A program made the translations under genes and the position numbers. Under the pieces are notes generated by a model. It was given only the letters and a program-made list of their open reading frames with translations, was not told where the DNA came from and did not search any database. Source: Treponema sp. (GTDB lineage Bacteria; Spirochaetota; Spirochaetia; Treponematales; Treponemataceae). From it: 64,000 nucleotides of DNA. Of this stretch, positions 33,178-41,838 are shown in pieces. Location: the NCBI GenBank assembly GCA_016286365.1, contig JAEESN010000003.1, forward strand, positions 166,937 to 230,936, in the 5' to 3' direction. Within the stretch, counting starts at the first letter, position 1; each line of letters starts with the position of its first letter.

Positions 33178-34152
33178 TTAATGAATGATTTTTGAAACAA
33201 AATCTGTAAAATTTCCGTCAAAGGTTGCACGGATAAGCGGGCGGGCCATGATAACCTGATCTGCTCCGTAATACAATGCAGTCTGAATATCTCGGCGGGT
33301 ACGGATTCCTCCATCCACCCATATTTCCTTACAGTATATTTTTAGTTCCGAAGCATATGCTTTAAGGAAATCTCCCGTGCTACCCTGCCTTGTTTCTACG
33401 CGGCCACCATGATTAGAAATATAAACCACATCAGGGTGAACTTCTTTTACAAGCTCTATATCTTCGTCTGTAAAAACACCTTTTATAACAAACGGAAGCT
33501 TTGTCTTGTCGCGGAATGCTTCGAGTTGTACGGCCGTTTTTCGTTCAAGGTTTACAAGGTTTCGCATTGTCAGGATGTTGTATGAATCGATGTCTATTCC
33601 AATGTAGCGGGCATGGGGACCAATCCATTCCACGCGTTCAAAAAGTCGTTCCTGAGGATAAGGTTTTAAGAAGAAAGCAGCATCGAGATTTGTGTTGGAA
33701 GTTCCTGTGGATTTTCCGGCTCCCAAAGAACCGTTTCCACCGCCAATTCCCGCTTCTTTTTCCAATCGTTCTACAGCAGCAATTCCAAATTTTAATTTTT
33801 CGTCAGGGCAGCCGTCACCTATGCAAAGACCAAATCCGGCATCACAGGCGTTTTTAAGATATGGATAATAAAAATCTTCTTCGTTTTCAAAACCGATGTT
33901 TTCTACAGCACCTGTAACAGGACCGCAGCGAAGCTTAGAAGGAAGAACTTCAATATCATCGAGTGCAGATCCCGCTTCGCTGGCAAGGCGATTCCACGAT
34001 TCAACATTCGCCTGAAAATTTACTCCGCCCATAACTCCACCAAGCCCCGGAAGCATATCCGGACAGCCAAAGCCGTTACATTCTGGACATCTGTGACATT
34101 TTAAAGTACCCTTCGACAAGCTCTGGGAACAAGTTTCATTATTAATCGCCAA
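33178..34152 (-). CDS. FMN-dependent alpha-hydroxy-acid oxidizing protein
   Basis: A 324-residue TIM-barrel flavoprotein of the glycolate/lactate oxidase superfamily. The catalytic His and substrate Arg region is VVYISNHGGRVETRQG (about 243); FMN phosphate binding is at WVDGGIRTRRDIQTALYYGADQVIMARPL near the C-terminus. The N-terminus is short and cysteine-rich (CHRCPECNGFGC, about 19-30), as in the anaerobe subfamily, suggesting a metal or cluster site. Substrate unknown. The start is a TTG at 34152 that overlaps the end of the phosphofructokinase gene by 11 bases, so the two are translationally coupled. Confidence 0.8.
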   Translation of the reverse strand: MAINNETCSQSLSKGTLKCHRCPECNGFGCPDMLPGLGGVMGGVNFQANVESWNRLASEAGSALDDIEVLPSKLRCGPVTGAVENIGFENEEDFYYPYLKNACDAGFGLCIGDGCPDEKLKFGIAAVERLEKEAGIGGGNGSLGAGKSTGTSNTNLDAAFFLKPYPQERLFERVEWIGPHARYIGIDIDSYNILTMRNLVNLERKTAVQLEAFRDKTKLPFVIKGVFTDEDIELVKEVHPDVVYISNHGGRVETRQGSTGDFLKAYASELKIYCKEIWVDGGIRTRRDIQTALYYGADQVIMARPLIRATFDGNFTDFVSKIIH

Positions 34153-35227
34153 AACAAATTCCTAAATCACGGGCAGTCTGCAAAACCGGGTCATCAGAAG
34201 GAATTGCCTTTACAACTCCGGCCAATTCACAAAGCAGTGTTCCCGTAATTTTTCCACCCTTTATTGCTACTAATTTTCCAAAATCTTTTTTGTAGAGGAA
34301 GTCTGCAGCCGCAGCACCAATCTTTGTTGCAAGATTAATATCGTAAGGACACGGATCTTCTCCTCTCTGAAGGTATCCGATTACAGATGTTCTTGTTTCA
34401 AGCCCTGTTTCTTCTTCGAGCTCCTTTGCAACCCTATATCCCACAGACTGAGCCATGGATTCGCGTGCTTTTTTGAACTCTTTTTTGCCCATCTTTGCTT
34501 CTTCCAGGTTAATAGCCCCTTCCGAACAGGCAATAATCGAATATTCATGACCCGCATTCTTACGAGCCTTAATAAATTTTCCAAGCTTTTTAATATCATA
34601 AGGAATTTCTGGGAGTAAGATTGCATCTGCATTAGCTGCAATTCCCGCATATAGACCAAGCCATCCAACCTTATGACCCATAATTTCTACAACCATTACG
34701 CGGTGATGACTTTTTGCAGTAGTTCTGATTGTTTCTATTCCATGTGTTGCAACCTGAATCGCAGTCTGAAAGCCGAATGACTCATCAGTTCCAAGAATAT
34801 CGTTATCTATAGTTTTAGGAAGCCCGATTACATTAAAGCCTGCATCATACAATAAAGATGCCGTTGTATTTGTACCGTTTCCGCCAAGGCAGACAAGTGC
34901 ATCAAGTTTATTTTCTTTGAATGTTTTTTTGATTCCTTCTACCGGTAAAAGCCCAGTCTTTGGATCTTTAACGGGATTTTTAAAAGGCTTAACCCTTGAA
35001 GTTCCAAGAATAGTTCCTCCAGATTTAATCATACCGTCAAAATCAAGCTTTTCCATCTTAAAAGTGTTGTTATCGATTAAACCACGATATCCGTCACGAA
35101 TTCCAATGAATTTCATGCCGTATTTATTCATACCGGTCAAACAAAGAGCTCTTATAGCAGCATTTAAGCCAGGAGCATCACCACCGGAAGTCAAAATACC
35201 GACTGTTTTTATTGTAGAAGCTTTCAT
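34142..35227 (-). CDS. pfkA: 6-phosphofructokinase
   Basis: A 361-residue enzyme that phosphorylates fructose 6-phosphate in glycolysis. Motifs: GILTSGGDAPGLNAAIRA (start), GGTILGTSR (about 70), VCLGGNGTNTTASLLYD (about 112), GLPKTIDNDILGTDESFGF (about 138, catalytic TIDND), and MGHKVGWLGLYAGIAANAD (about 188). At the positions that separate phosphate donors it has Gly (as ATP enzymes) in GGNGT but Lys in PKTIDND (as PPi enzymes), and Asn in place of the usual GGD Asp. The donor is therefore open. The start follows an extended -10 by 6 bases. An alpha-hydroxy-acid oxidase gene overlaps its end. Confidence 0.9.
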   Translation of the reverse strand: MKASTIKTVGILTSGGDAPGLNAAIRALCLTGMNKYGMKFIGIRDGYRGLIDNNTFKMEKLDFDGMIKSGGTILGTSRVKPFKNPVKDPKTGLLPVEGIKKTFKENKLDALVCLGGNGTNTTASLLYDAGFNVIGLPKTIDNDILGTDESFGFQTAIQVATHGIETIRTTAKSHHRVMVVEIMGHKVGWLGLYAGIAANADAILLPEIPYDIKKLGKFIKARKNAGHEYSIIACSEGAINLEEAKMGKKEFKKARESMAQSVGYRVAKELEEETGLETRTSVIGYLQRGEDPCPYDINLATKIGAAAADFLYKKDFGKLVAIKGGKITGTLLCELAGVVKAIPSDDPVLQTARDLGICFGD

Positions 35228-35233
35228 AGGCTA

Positions 35234-35242
35234 ATTATAGCA
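35234..35242 (-). promoter_or_regulatory. pfkA extended -10, leaderless type
   Basis: TGCTATAAT on the minus strand, then 6 bases to the ATG at 35227. Confidence 0.6.
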
Positions 35243-35287
35243 AGAAAAATACTAATAGAAAAGTTTAAATTATTTTTCTGGAATTCC

Positions 35288-35293
35288 GATAAT
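35288..35293 (+). promoter_or_regulatory. ftsK -10 element
   Basis: GATAAT, then 6 bases to the ATG at 35300. A TTTAAA lies 18 bases upstream (35264-35269). Confidence 0.45.
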
Positions 35294-35299
35294 CAACAC

Positions 35300-38203
35300 A
35301 TGAAAACTTCTAATAATTCCAGCTTTATAACAGGTGCTGTTTTAATTTGTATCTCAGCCCTGTTTACAATTTGTTTGATTACATTGCCGTTTACATATGA
35401 TTACTCATCAAACAATGCAAATGTGTTCACTATAATTGGAAATCTTTTCTATAATGCATATGGTTTTTCCAGCATTTTAATTCCTGTATTTTTATTGATT
35501 TCGGGACTTTCATGCTTTGCTTCTAAATGGACAAGCAAAAAAACCATGATTTTATTAACAGCAGTATTCCCATTTTTTACAGCCGTTGTTACAGAAAAAA
35601 TCTGCCGTTCAATCATTGAATTAGGAACAACAAGTTCAAATATTATTAAACTCGTTATTGCAATTGCAACTGGCATTATGCTCATTGTTGTAGAAATTTT
35701 TGGAGCAGGTGCAATTGCAGAAGGAATTAACCAGAGACTCTTCCATAATCCAAAGAAAGGACAGCCTCCATTAGAACCGGAAGAAAAATCTTCAGAAAAA
35801 ACACAGAAAATCCAGGCTAAAACAGAGGAAGAAAAAAAATCAGAGGAAAATACCGAAAAAACAGCAGAAACTACACAAAAAATTCAGACAAATCCTGTTT
35901 TTGATGATGCACTTTCGGCAGTTACCCTCGATGAAACATCAGTTTCGGAAGAAGAAGTATATTCAGATGATGATGACGGCGAAGATCTTTCTGAATTAAG
36001 CCTGAATTTTAATCAGATGAAGCAGATTGATGTGCCAGAATCACCAAAACACGATATCAACACTTTACAGAAAGAAGAAAAAGAAGAACCCGCAGATTCA
36101 AACCCTGCATCGGTAATCACTGTCGAAGAATATGCCGCTTTAACAACTCCACCGGAAGAAGAACCGACAGAAGAACTTGAATGGACAAATTTACCTCCTG
36201 CTCCGGATAAGCTTCCACCAGAATACGACGAAGATTATGTTGAAGAAACTAAAGCAGAAACAGAAGAACCAGAAGAAAAACCAAAGCGTTCTTTTTTTAA
36301 CTTCAGAAAAAATCAGGAAAAACCTTCTCCATATTCAAGCAAAATCAGCCTTACAGACGAAGACGCAGAAGATTCAAATGAGGCCGACGAAGATTTTGAT
36401 GATGATGATTCCCAGGGACTTGCAGATAACAACAAATATCCTTCAAAAATAAATCTTGAAGATGATGAGCCATTGGACGAAGGAACAGATGAACGAACTA
36501 TCGAACCTGAATTTTATGATATAGATTTAAATGATGATGATTTAAGCTTCCCGGAACAGGATGAAGATGATGAAGAAGAAATAGAAATTCCAAGAAGAAA
36601 GCTTTCGAATAATATTTTTAATCAGATTTCGGAACAGGAAAATGAATCAATTGGATTGACTTCTCCTGCCGCAACTGTTTTCTCTTCTATGGATGATGAT
36701 ATTCAGAAAGAAGCAGGCCTCAACCCGGCAAAAAAAGAAGCTCCAAAACCGGCAAAACCAAAAAAGGCTCCTGCAAAAAAAGGACCGTACATCATCCCGA
36801 CAAACCTTTTAACAGCATATAAGGATGATCAGTACTGGATTATTGATGATGCAACAAAACAGGCTTCGGAAAACCTTAAACGCACATTAAGCGAATTCAA
36901 CATCGACGCAGAAATAATCGGAATTAAAAAAGGCCCGGTAGTAACAATGTTCGAAATTTTACCGGCTCCGGGTGTAAAACTCAGTAAGATTGTTGCCCTC
37001 CAGGATAATATCGCCTTAAGCCTTGCCGCACAGTCGGTTCGTATTGTTGCTCCAATCCCCGGAAAACAGGCTGTTGGTATAGAAGTTCCGAATAAAAAAC
37101 GTTCGGTAGTAGGATTCCGCGAGATTATAGAGATGGATTTCCCAGAATGGAAGAAGATGGCCGTTCCTGTAATCCTTGGTAAAGATATTCTTGGAAAAGC
37201 CCAGCTGATTGACCTTGTAAAAACACCACATATGCTTATTGCAGGTGCTACGGGCTCTGGAAAATCAGTTTGTGTAAACTCTCTCATTCTTTCCATCCTC
37301 TACAAGCGTTCATTTAATGATGTAAAACTCATCCTTGTAGACCCTAAAGTTGTAGAATTAAAGCTTTATAACAATATTCCTCATCTTTTGACTCCGGTAA
37401 TCACAGAACCTAAAAAGGCAATTCAGGCTTTACAGTGGTGTCTTTGCGAAATGGAAAGAAGATACGCACTTTTGGATGGAATGGGCGTTCGTGATATTTC
37501 TAATTACAACAGTAAGATTAAAGAAAAGAATATTGCAACAGAAAAGCTTCCATACATTGTTGTTATTATTGATGAATTTGCTGATTTAATGGCAACTTCC
37601 GGAAAAGAACTCGAAAATATTGTTGCACGTCTTACAGCGATGAGCCGCGCAGTAGGTATTCACCTTGTACTTGCAACACAGCGTCCGTCTGTAAACGTAA
37701 TCACAGGTCTTATTAAGGCAAATATTCCAAGCCGAATCGCATTCATGGTTGCTTCAAGAACAGACTCCAACATCATCATAGATACAGTCGGAGCAGAAAA
37801 GCTTCTTGGCCGTGGTGATATGCTCTATGCTTCGGCCGTGGACCCTGCTCCTGTTCGAATCCAGGGTACATTTGTAAGCGATCAGGAAGTAGAAAATACA
37901 GTAGAAGCGGTTAAAGAATACGGAGAGCCTGATTACATCGACGACGAAATCTTTGTAGACGATGATGATGATTACGGCGAAAACGTTGATTTATTCGGAA
38001 ATGCATACGACGAAGACCCTCTCTACGAACAGGCACTCGATGTTGTTGTTCAGGCAGGTAAAGCTTCTGCATCATACATCCAGAGAAAGCTCAAAATCGG
38101 ATATAACAGAGCGGCAAGGCTTGTAGAAGAGATGGAAGAACGCGGAATTGTTGGTCCTGCAAACGGAAGTAAACCGCGCGAAATCATCCATTTCCCCGAC
38201 TAA
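35300..38203 (+). CDS. ftsK: DNA translocase FtsK/SpoIIIE
   Basis: A 967-residue FtsK: four N-terminal membrane helices (about residues 10-155), a long linker (about 160-500) very rich in Glu, Asp, Pro and Lys, the alpha/beta motor (about 500-880) with Walker A GATGSGKSV (about 650) and Walker B VVIIDEFADLMA (about 755), and a winged-helix gamma domain at the end (DVVVQAGKASASYIQRKLKIGYNRAARLVEEME) that recognises polar KOPS-like sequences. It pumps chromosome ends through the division septum. An acidic stretch (DDEIFVDDDDDYG) joins motor and gamma domain. No Shine-Dalgarno site is seen. Confidence 0.96.
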   Translation: MKTSNNSSFITGAVLICISALFTICLITLPFTYDYSSNNANVFTIIGNLFYNAYGFSSILIPVFLLISGLSCFASKWTSKKTMILLTAVFPFFTAVVTEKICRSIIELGTTSSNIIKLVIAIATGIMLIVVEIFGAGAIAEGINQRLFHNPKKGQPPLEPEEKSSEKTQKIQAKTEEEKKSEENTEKTAETTQKIQTNPVFDDALSAVTLDETSVSEEEVYSDDDDGEDLSELSLNFNQMKQIDVPESPKHDINTLQKEEKEEPADSNPASVITVEEYAALTTPPEEEPTEELEWTNLPPAPDKLPPEYDEDYVEETKAETEEPEEKPKRSFFNFRKNQEKPSPYSSKISLTDEDAEDSNEADEDFDDDDSQGLADNNKYPSKINLEDDEPLDEGTDERTIEPEFYDIDLNDDDLSFPEQDEDDEEEIEIPRRKLSNNIFNQISEQENESIGLTSPAATVFSSMDDDIQKEAGLNPAKKEAPKPAKPKKAPAKKGPYIIPTNLLTAYKDDQYWIIDDATKQASENLKRTLSEFNIDAEIIGIKKGPVVTMFEILPAPGVKLSKIVALQDNIALSLAAQSVRIVAPIPGKQAVGIEVPNKKRSVVGFREIIEMDFPEWKKMAVPVILGKDILGKAQLIDLVKTPHMLIAGATGSGKSVCVNSLILSILYKRSFNDVKLILVDPKVVELKLYNNIPHLLTPVITEPKKAIQALQWCLCEMERRYALLDGMGVRDISNYNSKIKEKNIATEKLPYIVVIIDEFADLMATSGKELENIVARLTAMSRAVGIHLVLATQRPSVNVITGLIKANIPSRIAFMVASRTDSNIIIDTVGAEKLLGRGDMLYASAVDPAPVRIQGTFVSDQEVENTVEAVKEYGEPDYIDDEIFVDDDDDYGENVDLFGNAYDEDPLYEQALDVVVQAGKASASYIQRKLKIGYNRAARLVEEMEERGIVGPANGSKPREIIHFPD

Positions 38204-38223
38204 TAACAAATAATTATCCTGTA

Positions 38224-38283
38224 AAACTCTAAACGTGCAATTCTCCTGTATTTTTATACTTGAATTTGGGCTGTTTAGAGTTT
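38224..38283 (+). repeat. 11-bp perfect inverted repeat before the DUF2156 gene
   Basis: AAACTCTAAAC (38224-38234) and GTTTAGAGTTT (38273-38283), 38 bases apart. The right arm lies between the -35 and -10 of the next promoter. It may act as an ftsK terminator (followed by TAATTTT) or an operator. Confidence 0.6.
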
Positions 38284-38288
38284 AATTT
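38260..38288 (+). promoter_or_regulatory. Promoter of the DUF2156 gene, leaderless type
   Basis: TTGAAT (38260-38265), 17 bases, TAATTT (38283-38288), then 6 bases to the ATG at 38295. Confidence 0.6.
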
Positions 38289-38294
38289 TAAAAT

Positions 38295-39230
38295 ATGAAT
38301 ATTTCTGATTTTAAATATCTTGTAGAAACGATGGATACCGCAGGCCTTATGGGAAGCGATTCCAGCGTAACAAACATGTTTCTTCTTGCACCAAAGTACA
38401 ATACAGAGTTTAAAATTCAGGACAACTTTCTATTCCGTTTTTATTACGGAAAGGATAATCGCTACGGCTATGGCTTTCCCCTCTCCCTTCAGAAAAACGC
38501 ACAACTTTCCAAAGCCATAGCTCTAATCTTAAGTCAGAATACAGACAAAAACGACATACATTTCTGCCTCTGTACGCAGGATCAGAAAAACCGTCTGGAC
38601 GAAGTGCTCAGAACAGATTTTCCTTCTTACAAAATTGACTGGAAAACTAATCTTGATGACTGCGATTACATCTATCTTCAGGAAAAACTCGAAAAGCTCC
38701 CAGGCTCATCGCTTCAGAAAAAGAAAAATCATATTTCACGCTTCTGCAGAACCTACGAAGGCCGCTGGAATTTTAAATCCTTTAATCACGAAAATCTTAC
38801 TCCCGCACTCCTTGAAGATATTTTAAAAGTCGAAGAAACCTGGTTTTTGGAACGAAGCACCGATGTAGAAAAAGCTTTTGACCAGCACACACTCCTTTTA
38901 GAAAAAGACAGCATCCATCAGGCTGTAGAAAATGCTGATGTCTTTAAACTTTGTGGCGGAATAATCTATGTTGACGAAAATCCTGTTGCCATGTGCCTTG
39001 CAAGCCCCATAAGTTCAGATACAATCGACATTCATTTTGAAAAAGTACTTTCCGAAGTTGCACAAAACGGCGGATATGCTGCAATAAATAATTTTTTTGT
39101 AAAAACACTTTCGTATAAATACATAAACCGCGAAGAGGACATGGGCGTAGAAGGATTAAGAAAGGCAAAACAATCCTATAAACCCGAACTCCTCTTAGAT
39201 AAATTTTACGGCAGGCTTGTAAAATGCTAA
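38295..39230 (+). CDS. DUF2156 (GNAT-like) domain protein
   Basis: A 311-residue soluble protein resembling the C-terminal catalytic half of phosphatidylglycerol lysyltransferase/DUF2156: DYIYLQEKLEKLPGSSLQKKKNHISRF (about 120), then a GNAT-like second half ending EDMGVEGLRKAKQSYKPELLLDKFYG. There is no membrane part, so it is not a full MprF. An aminoacyl-transferase role is plausible, substrate unknown. The YkgJ-like gene starts inside its last codons (7-base overlap). Confidence 0.78.
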   Translation: MNISDFKYLVETMDTAGLMGSDSSVTNMFLLAPKYNTEFKIQDNFLFRFYYGKDNRYGYGFPLSLQKNAQLSKAIALILSQNTDKNDIHFCLCTQDQKNRLDEVLRTDFPSYKIDWKTNLDDCDYIYLQEKLEKLPGSSLQKKKNHISRFCRTYEGRWNFKSFNHENLTPALLEDILKVEETWFLERSTDVEKAFDQHTLLLEKDSIHQAVENADVFKLCGGIIYVDENPVAMCLASPISSDTIDIHFEKVLSEVAQNGGYAAINNFFVKTLSYKYINREEDMGVEGLRKAKQSYKPELLLDKFYGRLVKC

Positions 39231-39823
39231 AAAAGATTTTATCACCAGAAAAATGCGCATCATGTAAATTCTGCTGCTCGTTCCGCCGCCAGAGCCTCTG
39301 GGAAACACCGGTTTTTGACGAAGAGACAAAGATTAAATTGGAAAGACTGTATCCCGGGGTGACATTCCGTAAGATTGATGAAAATTCCCCGGAAAATGCA
39401 TGTTCTGACACAAAAAACAAATCCCCGCAAAATGCTCATCCAACCCCGGAAACAAATTCTTCGAAAACTGCACCTGCATCCCGCCCCTTCTTCACCATAG
39501 ACCTTTCATCCTCTTATAAAACCCAGAATCCGGACGAAGAAGCCCTCTGTCCATTTTTAAAAAACGGCACAGGCTGCATCCTTCCGCCGAAATTAAAACC
39601 CTTTGACTGCAGCATCTGGCCATTCAGAATCATAAGAAAAAAAGATAACACTCTCTGGCTTGTGCTCACTCCGACCTGCCGCGAAATCAACCTTATACCG
39701 CTCGAAGAAATTAAAGCGTTTGCCCGCGAAGACCTTTTGGCTCCTATAAAAGCTTATGTAAAAAATCATCCGGAAATCATAAAAGAAGATTCATCTTTCT
39801 TTGTCCCTCTTTTTTCTTTATAA
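39224..39823 (+). CDS. YkgJ-family cysteine cluster protein
   Basis: A 199-residue protein with the CxxCxxCC pattern CASCKFCC at residues 10-17 and a second set in CPFLKNGTGC and FDCSIWPFR at about 110-135, typical of the YkgJ/UPF0153 family that probably binds zinc or an iron-sulfur cluster. A Ser/Thr/Pro-rich insert of about 35 residues (about 55-90) separates the two sets. It overlaps the upstream gene by 7 bases and precedes the TraX-like gene by 8 bases. Confidence 0.8.
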   Translation: MLKKILSPEKCASCKFCCSFRRQSLWETPVFDEETKIKLERLYPGVTFRKIDENSPENACSDTKNKSPQNAHPTPETNSSKTAPASRPFFTIDLSSSYKTQNPDEEALCPFLKNGTGCILPPKLKPFDCSIWPFRIIRKKDNTLWLVLTPTCREINLIPLEEIKAFAREDLLAPIKAYVKNHPEIIKEDSSFFVPLFSL

Positions 39824-39824
39824 T
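39819..39824 (+). promoter_or_regulatory. -10 element of the TraX-like gene
   Basis: TATAAT overlapping the stop of the upstream gene, then 7 bases to the ATG at 39832; probable leaderless start. Confidence 0.5.
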
Positions 39825-39831
39825 CATCTTT

Positions 39832-40590
39832 ATGGAAAAGAAAATTTTTAACTCAAATCATTTAAAACTTTTTGCCATCACTGCGATGACGATCGATCAT
39901 CTTACCTGCGTCATCTGGCCGGGCTACAATTACGACTGGTGGATTATTCTTTTACACATAATCGGACGACTCACAGCCCCAACAATGTGGTTTATGATTT
40001 CGGAAGGATTTCATCACACAAGGGACGTAAAAAAATACGCCTTAAGACTTTTTGTTTTTGCAATCATCTCGCACTTTGCATATAACTTCTGCTTTGGAAT
40101 TCCATTTGTTCCTTTTAAAACAGGGCCTTTTAATCAGACAAGTGTCATGTGGTCTCTTGCATGGTCAATCCCTGCCTTATATTTATTAAAGGGTGAAAAA
40201 TGTGCTTCGTGGCCAAAATGGGTAAAAACAATTCTTATCTTTGTAATCTGTGCTATCACCTTCCCTTCGGATTGGAGCTGTATTGCTGTTCTTTCGATTA
40301 TTTACATAAACGACAATTACGGAAACCTCAAAAAACAGATTTTAGCGATGATGATTTGTGTTTTGATGTATGTCGTAGTTTATTACTTCGCCATCGATAA
40401 GGTTTATGCTATTCTTCAGCTTGGAGTAATAATCGTCTGGCCTTTTATGGCAAATTACAACGGAGAAAGAGGAAAATGGAAAGGGATGAAGTGGTTTTTC
40501 TATATTTACTATCCTCTTCACCTTTTCTTAATCGGTTTGTTAAGACTTTATCTGCACGGCAACATTGGTGTTATAGTCGGCGGACAATAA
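39832..40590 (+). CDS. TraX-family membrane protein
   Basis: A 252-residue protein with about eight membrane helices. The opening NSNHLKLFAITAMTIDHLTCVIWP and the IIGRLTAPTMWFMISEGFHHTRD block are typical of TraX, an acetyltransferase-like family first named for N-acetylation of F pilin. Chromosomal relatives of this size are common and not linked to conjugation; no transfer genes are present here. Likely acylation of an envelope component is inference. Confidence 0.85.
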   Translation: MEKKIFNSNHLKLFAITAMTIDHLTCVIWPGYNYDWWIILLHIIGRLTAPTMWFMISEGFHHTRDVKKYALRLFVFAIISHFAYNFCFGIPFVPFKTGPFNQTSVMWSLAWSIPALYLLKGEKCASWPKWVKTILIFVICAITFPSDWSCIAVLSIIYINDNYGNLKKQILAMMICVLMYVVVYYFAIDKVYAILQLGVIIVWPFMANYNGERGKWKGMKWFFYIYYPLHLFLIGLLRLYLHGNIGVIVGGQ

Positions 40591-40616
40591 AATAAAATTA
40601 TCATGAGGAAATAAAA

Positions 40617-41354
40617 ATGACAGAAAATGATTTAACTTACACACAAAAAAGAGTGATAACCTCGGCTTTTATTGATTCAGCTGTAAAGCTTGGAATTGCA
40701 CAGGCCGTTCTTATGGTTCAGGATAATCTTACAGAATGCTTTTATAAAATGCACTGTGATGGAGTTTATTTTAAGGAACTTGGAATGTTCTGGGTTTTTA
40801 CAAAATCAAAGCTTCAGTTTTTTAAACGACCTGCCTGGCGCGACACAATAGAAGCAACAACCTTCCCTGTTCAGAATGCCGGAATGAGGACAAATGTTAA
40901 TACTGTTCTTAAAAGTCTTGATGGAGAAACTCTTGTTATTGCCAATCAGGAAGCATGTGTTCTGGATTTAAATACACACCGCCCGGTTCCTCTTGCTAAA
41001 ACTCCTTTCCCTAAAGAAGGATTCCCCGAAAAAGTTTTTACAAAAGACTTTGAAAAATTTGACCTTCCTGATTCTGATTTTAAAGAAGTTTATGAGCAGG
41101 TTATCCGTTCTTCTAATATCGATATGTCACATCACCTTAATAATATTGAATACATCAAATTTGCACTGAACGTATTTTCGGAAGAATATCTTTTAGCTCA
41201 CGAAGTTGACCAGCTCGAAGTTCACTACACAGGCGAAAGTAAGGAAAATCAGCTTTTAAAAATCTTCCATGCACAAAAGGGTCTGGAAAATTACATAAAA
41301 ATCAAAGAAGGCGAACGAACTGTCTTCGAAATGAAGATTACTTTTAAATCATAA
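40617..41354 (+). CDS. Acyl-ACP thioesterase
   Basis: A 245-residue double-hotdog protein of the acyl-ACP thioesterase family (PF01643). The first hotdog contains ELGMFWVFTKSKLQFFKRPAWRDTIEATTFP; the second contains SNIDMSHHLNNIEYIKFAL. In plant FatA/FatB the corresponding motif is DxNxHxNN with catalytic Asp, Asn and His; here the Asn is Ser while Asp and His are kept. It would release free fatty acids from ACP. GAGGAA lies 6 bases before the ATG. Confidence 0.82.
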   Translation: MTENDLTYTQKRVITSAFIDSAVKLGIAQAVLMVQDNLTECFYKMHCDGVYFKELGMFWVFTKSKLQFFKRPAWRDTIEATTFPVQNAGMRTNVNTVLKSLDGETLVIANQEACVLDLNTHRPVPLAKTPFPKEGFPEKVFTKDFEKFDLPDSDFKEVYEQVIRSSNIDMSHHLNNIEYIKFALNVFSEEYLLAHEVDQLEVHYTGESKENQLLKIFHAQKGLENYIKIKEGERTVFEMKITFKS

Positions 41355-41381
41355 AAATACGAGTTTTTAAAGGTTTTCAGG

Positions 41382-41409
41382 TTGTAAATAAGCCAAAATC
41401 AATTAAAAT
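41382..41409 (+). promoter_or_regulatory. Promoter of the oxidative-stress cluster
   Basis: TTGTAA (41382-41387), 16 bases, TAAAAT (41404-41409). The leader includes an alternating TATATATATG tract before the GGAG site. No clear PerR palindrome was identified. Confidence 0.5.
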
Positions 41410-41434
41410 ATATATATGTATATAGGAGTATATG

Positions 41435-41812
41435 ATGGAAATTAAAATGTACAAATGTAAGCATTGCGGAAAAATCATTGCTATTGTAGAAGGAACTTCT
41501 GTACCTACAATGTGCTGTGGCGAAGCTATGACAGAGCTTGTCCCGAACACAACAGATGCAGCTGTAGAAAAACACGTTCCTGTTATCTCAATTGATGGAA
41601 ATACAATTAAAGTGTCTGTGGGATCTGTTGAACATCCTATGGCACCGGAACATTTTATTCAGTGGATTGCAATACACACAAAACAGGGAAATCAGAGAAA
41701 AGAATTAAAAGCGGGCGAAGCTCCAACAGCAACGTTTGCCCTTGCAGAAGGTGATGAATTTGTAAAAGCTTTTGCCTACTGTAACTTACATGGACTCTGG
41801 TCTACAAAATAA
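41435..41812 (+). CDS. Superoxide reductase (desulfoferrodoxin)
   Basis: About 125 residues. It reduces superoxide to peroxide using electrons from rubredoxin. The N-terminal desulforedoxin-like domain has CKHC and a CC pair 15 residues later (MCCGE), the four ligands of the rubredoxin-type centre. The catalytic centre is supplied by the His in EKHVP, the two His in VEHPMAPEHF, and the Cys and His in YCNLHG. Treponema pallidum's enzyme lacks the first iron site; here it is complete. GGAG is 6 bases before the ATG at 41435 and 3 before an ATG at 41432, so 41435 is chosen. First gene of a three-gene peroxide and superoxide cluster. Confidence 0.93.
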   Translation: MEIKMYKCKHCGKIIAIVEGTSVPTMCCGEAMTELVPNTTDAAVEKHVPVISIDGNTIKVSVGSVEHPMAPEHFIQWIAIHTKQGNQRKELKAGEAPTATFALAEGDEFVKAFAYCNLHGLWSTK

Positions 41813-41838
41813 TCACACAATAATCGACGAGGAAAAAA

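Noticed and set aside
36829..37296. A 155-residue minus-strand frame inside ftsK.
   Set aside because: Shadow of the conserved FtsK motor; no independent start signals.
39832..40590. TraX homologue as a sign of a conjugative element.
   Set aside because: No relaxase, coupling protein or pilus gene is near, and chromosomal TraX-like proteins are common.
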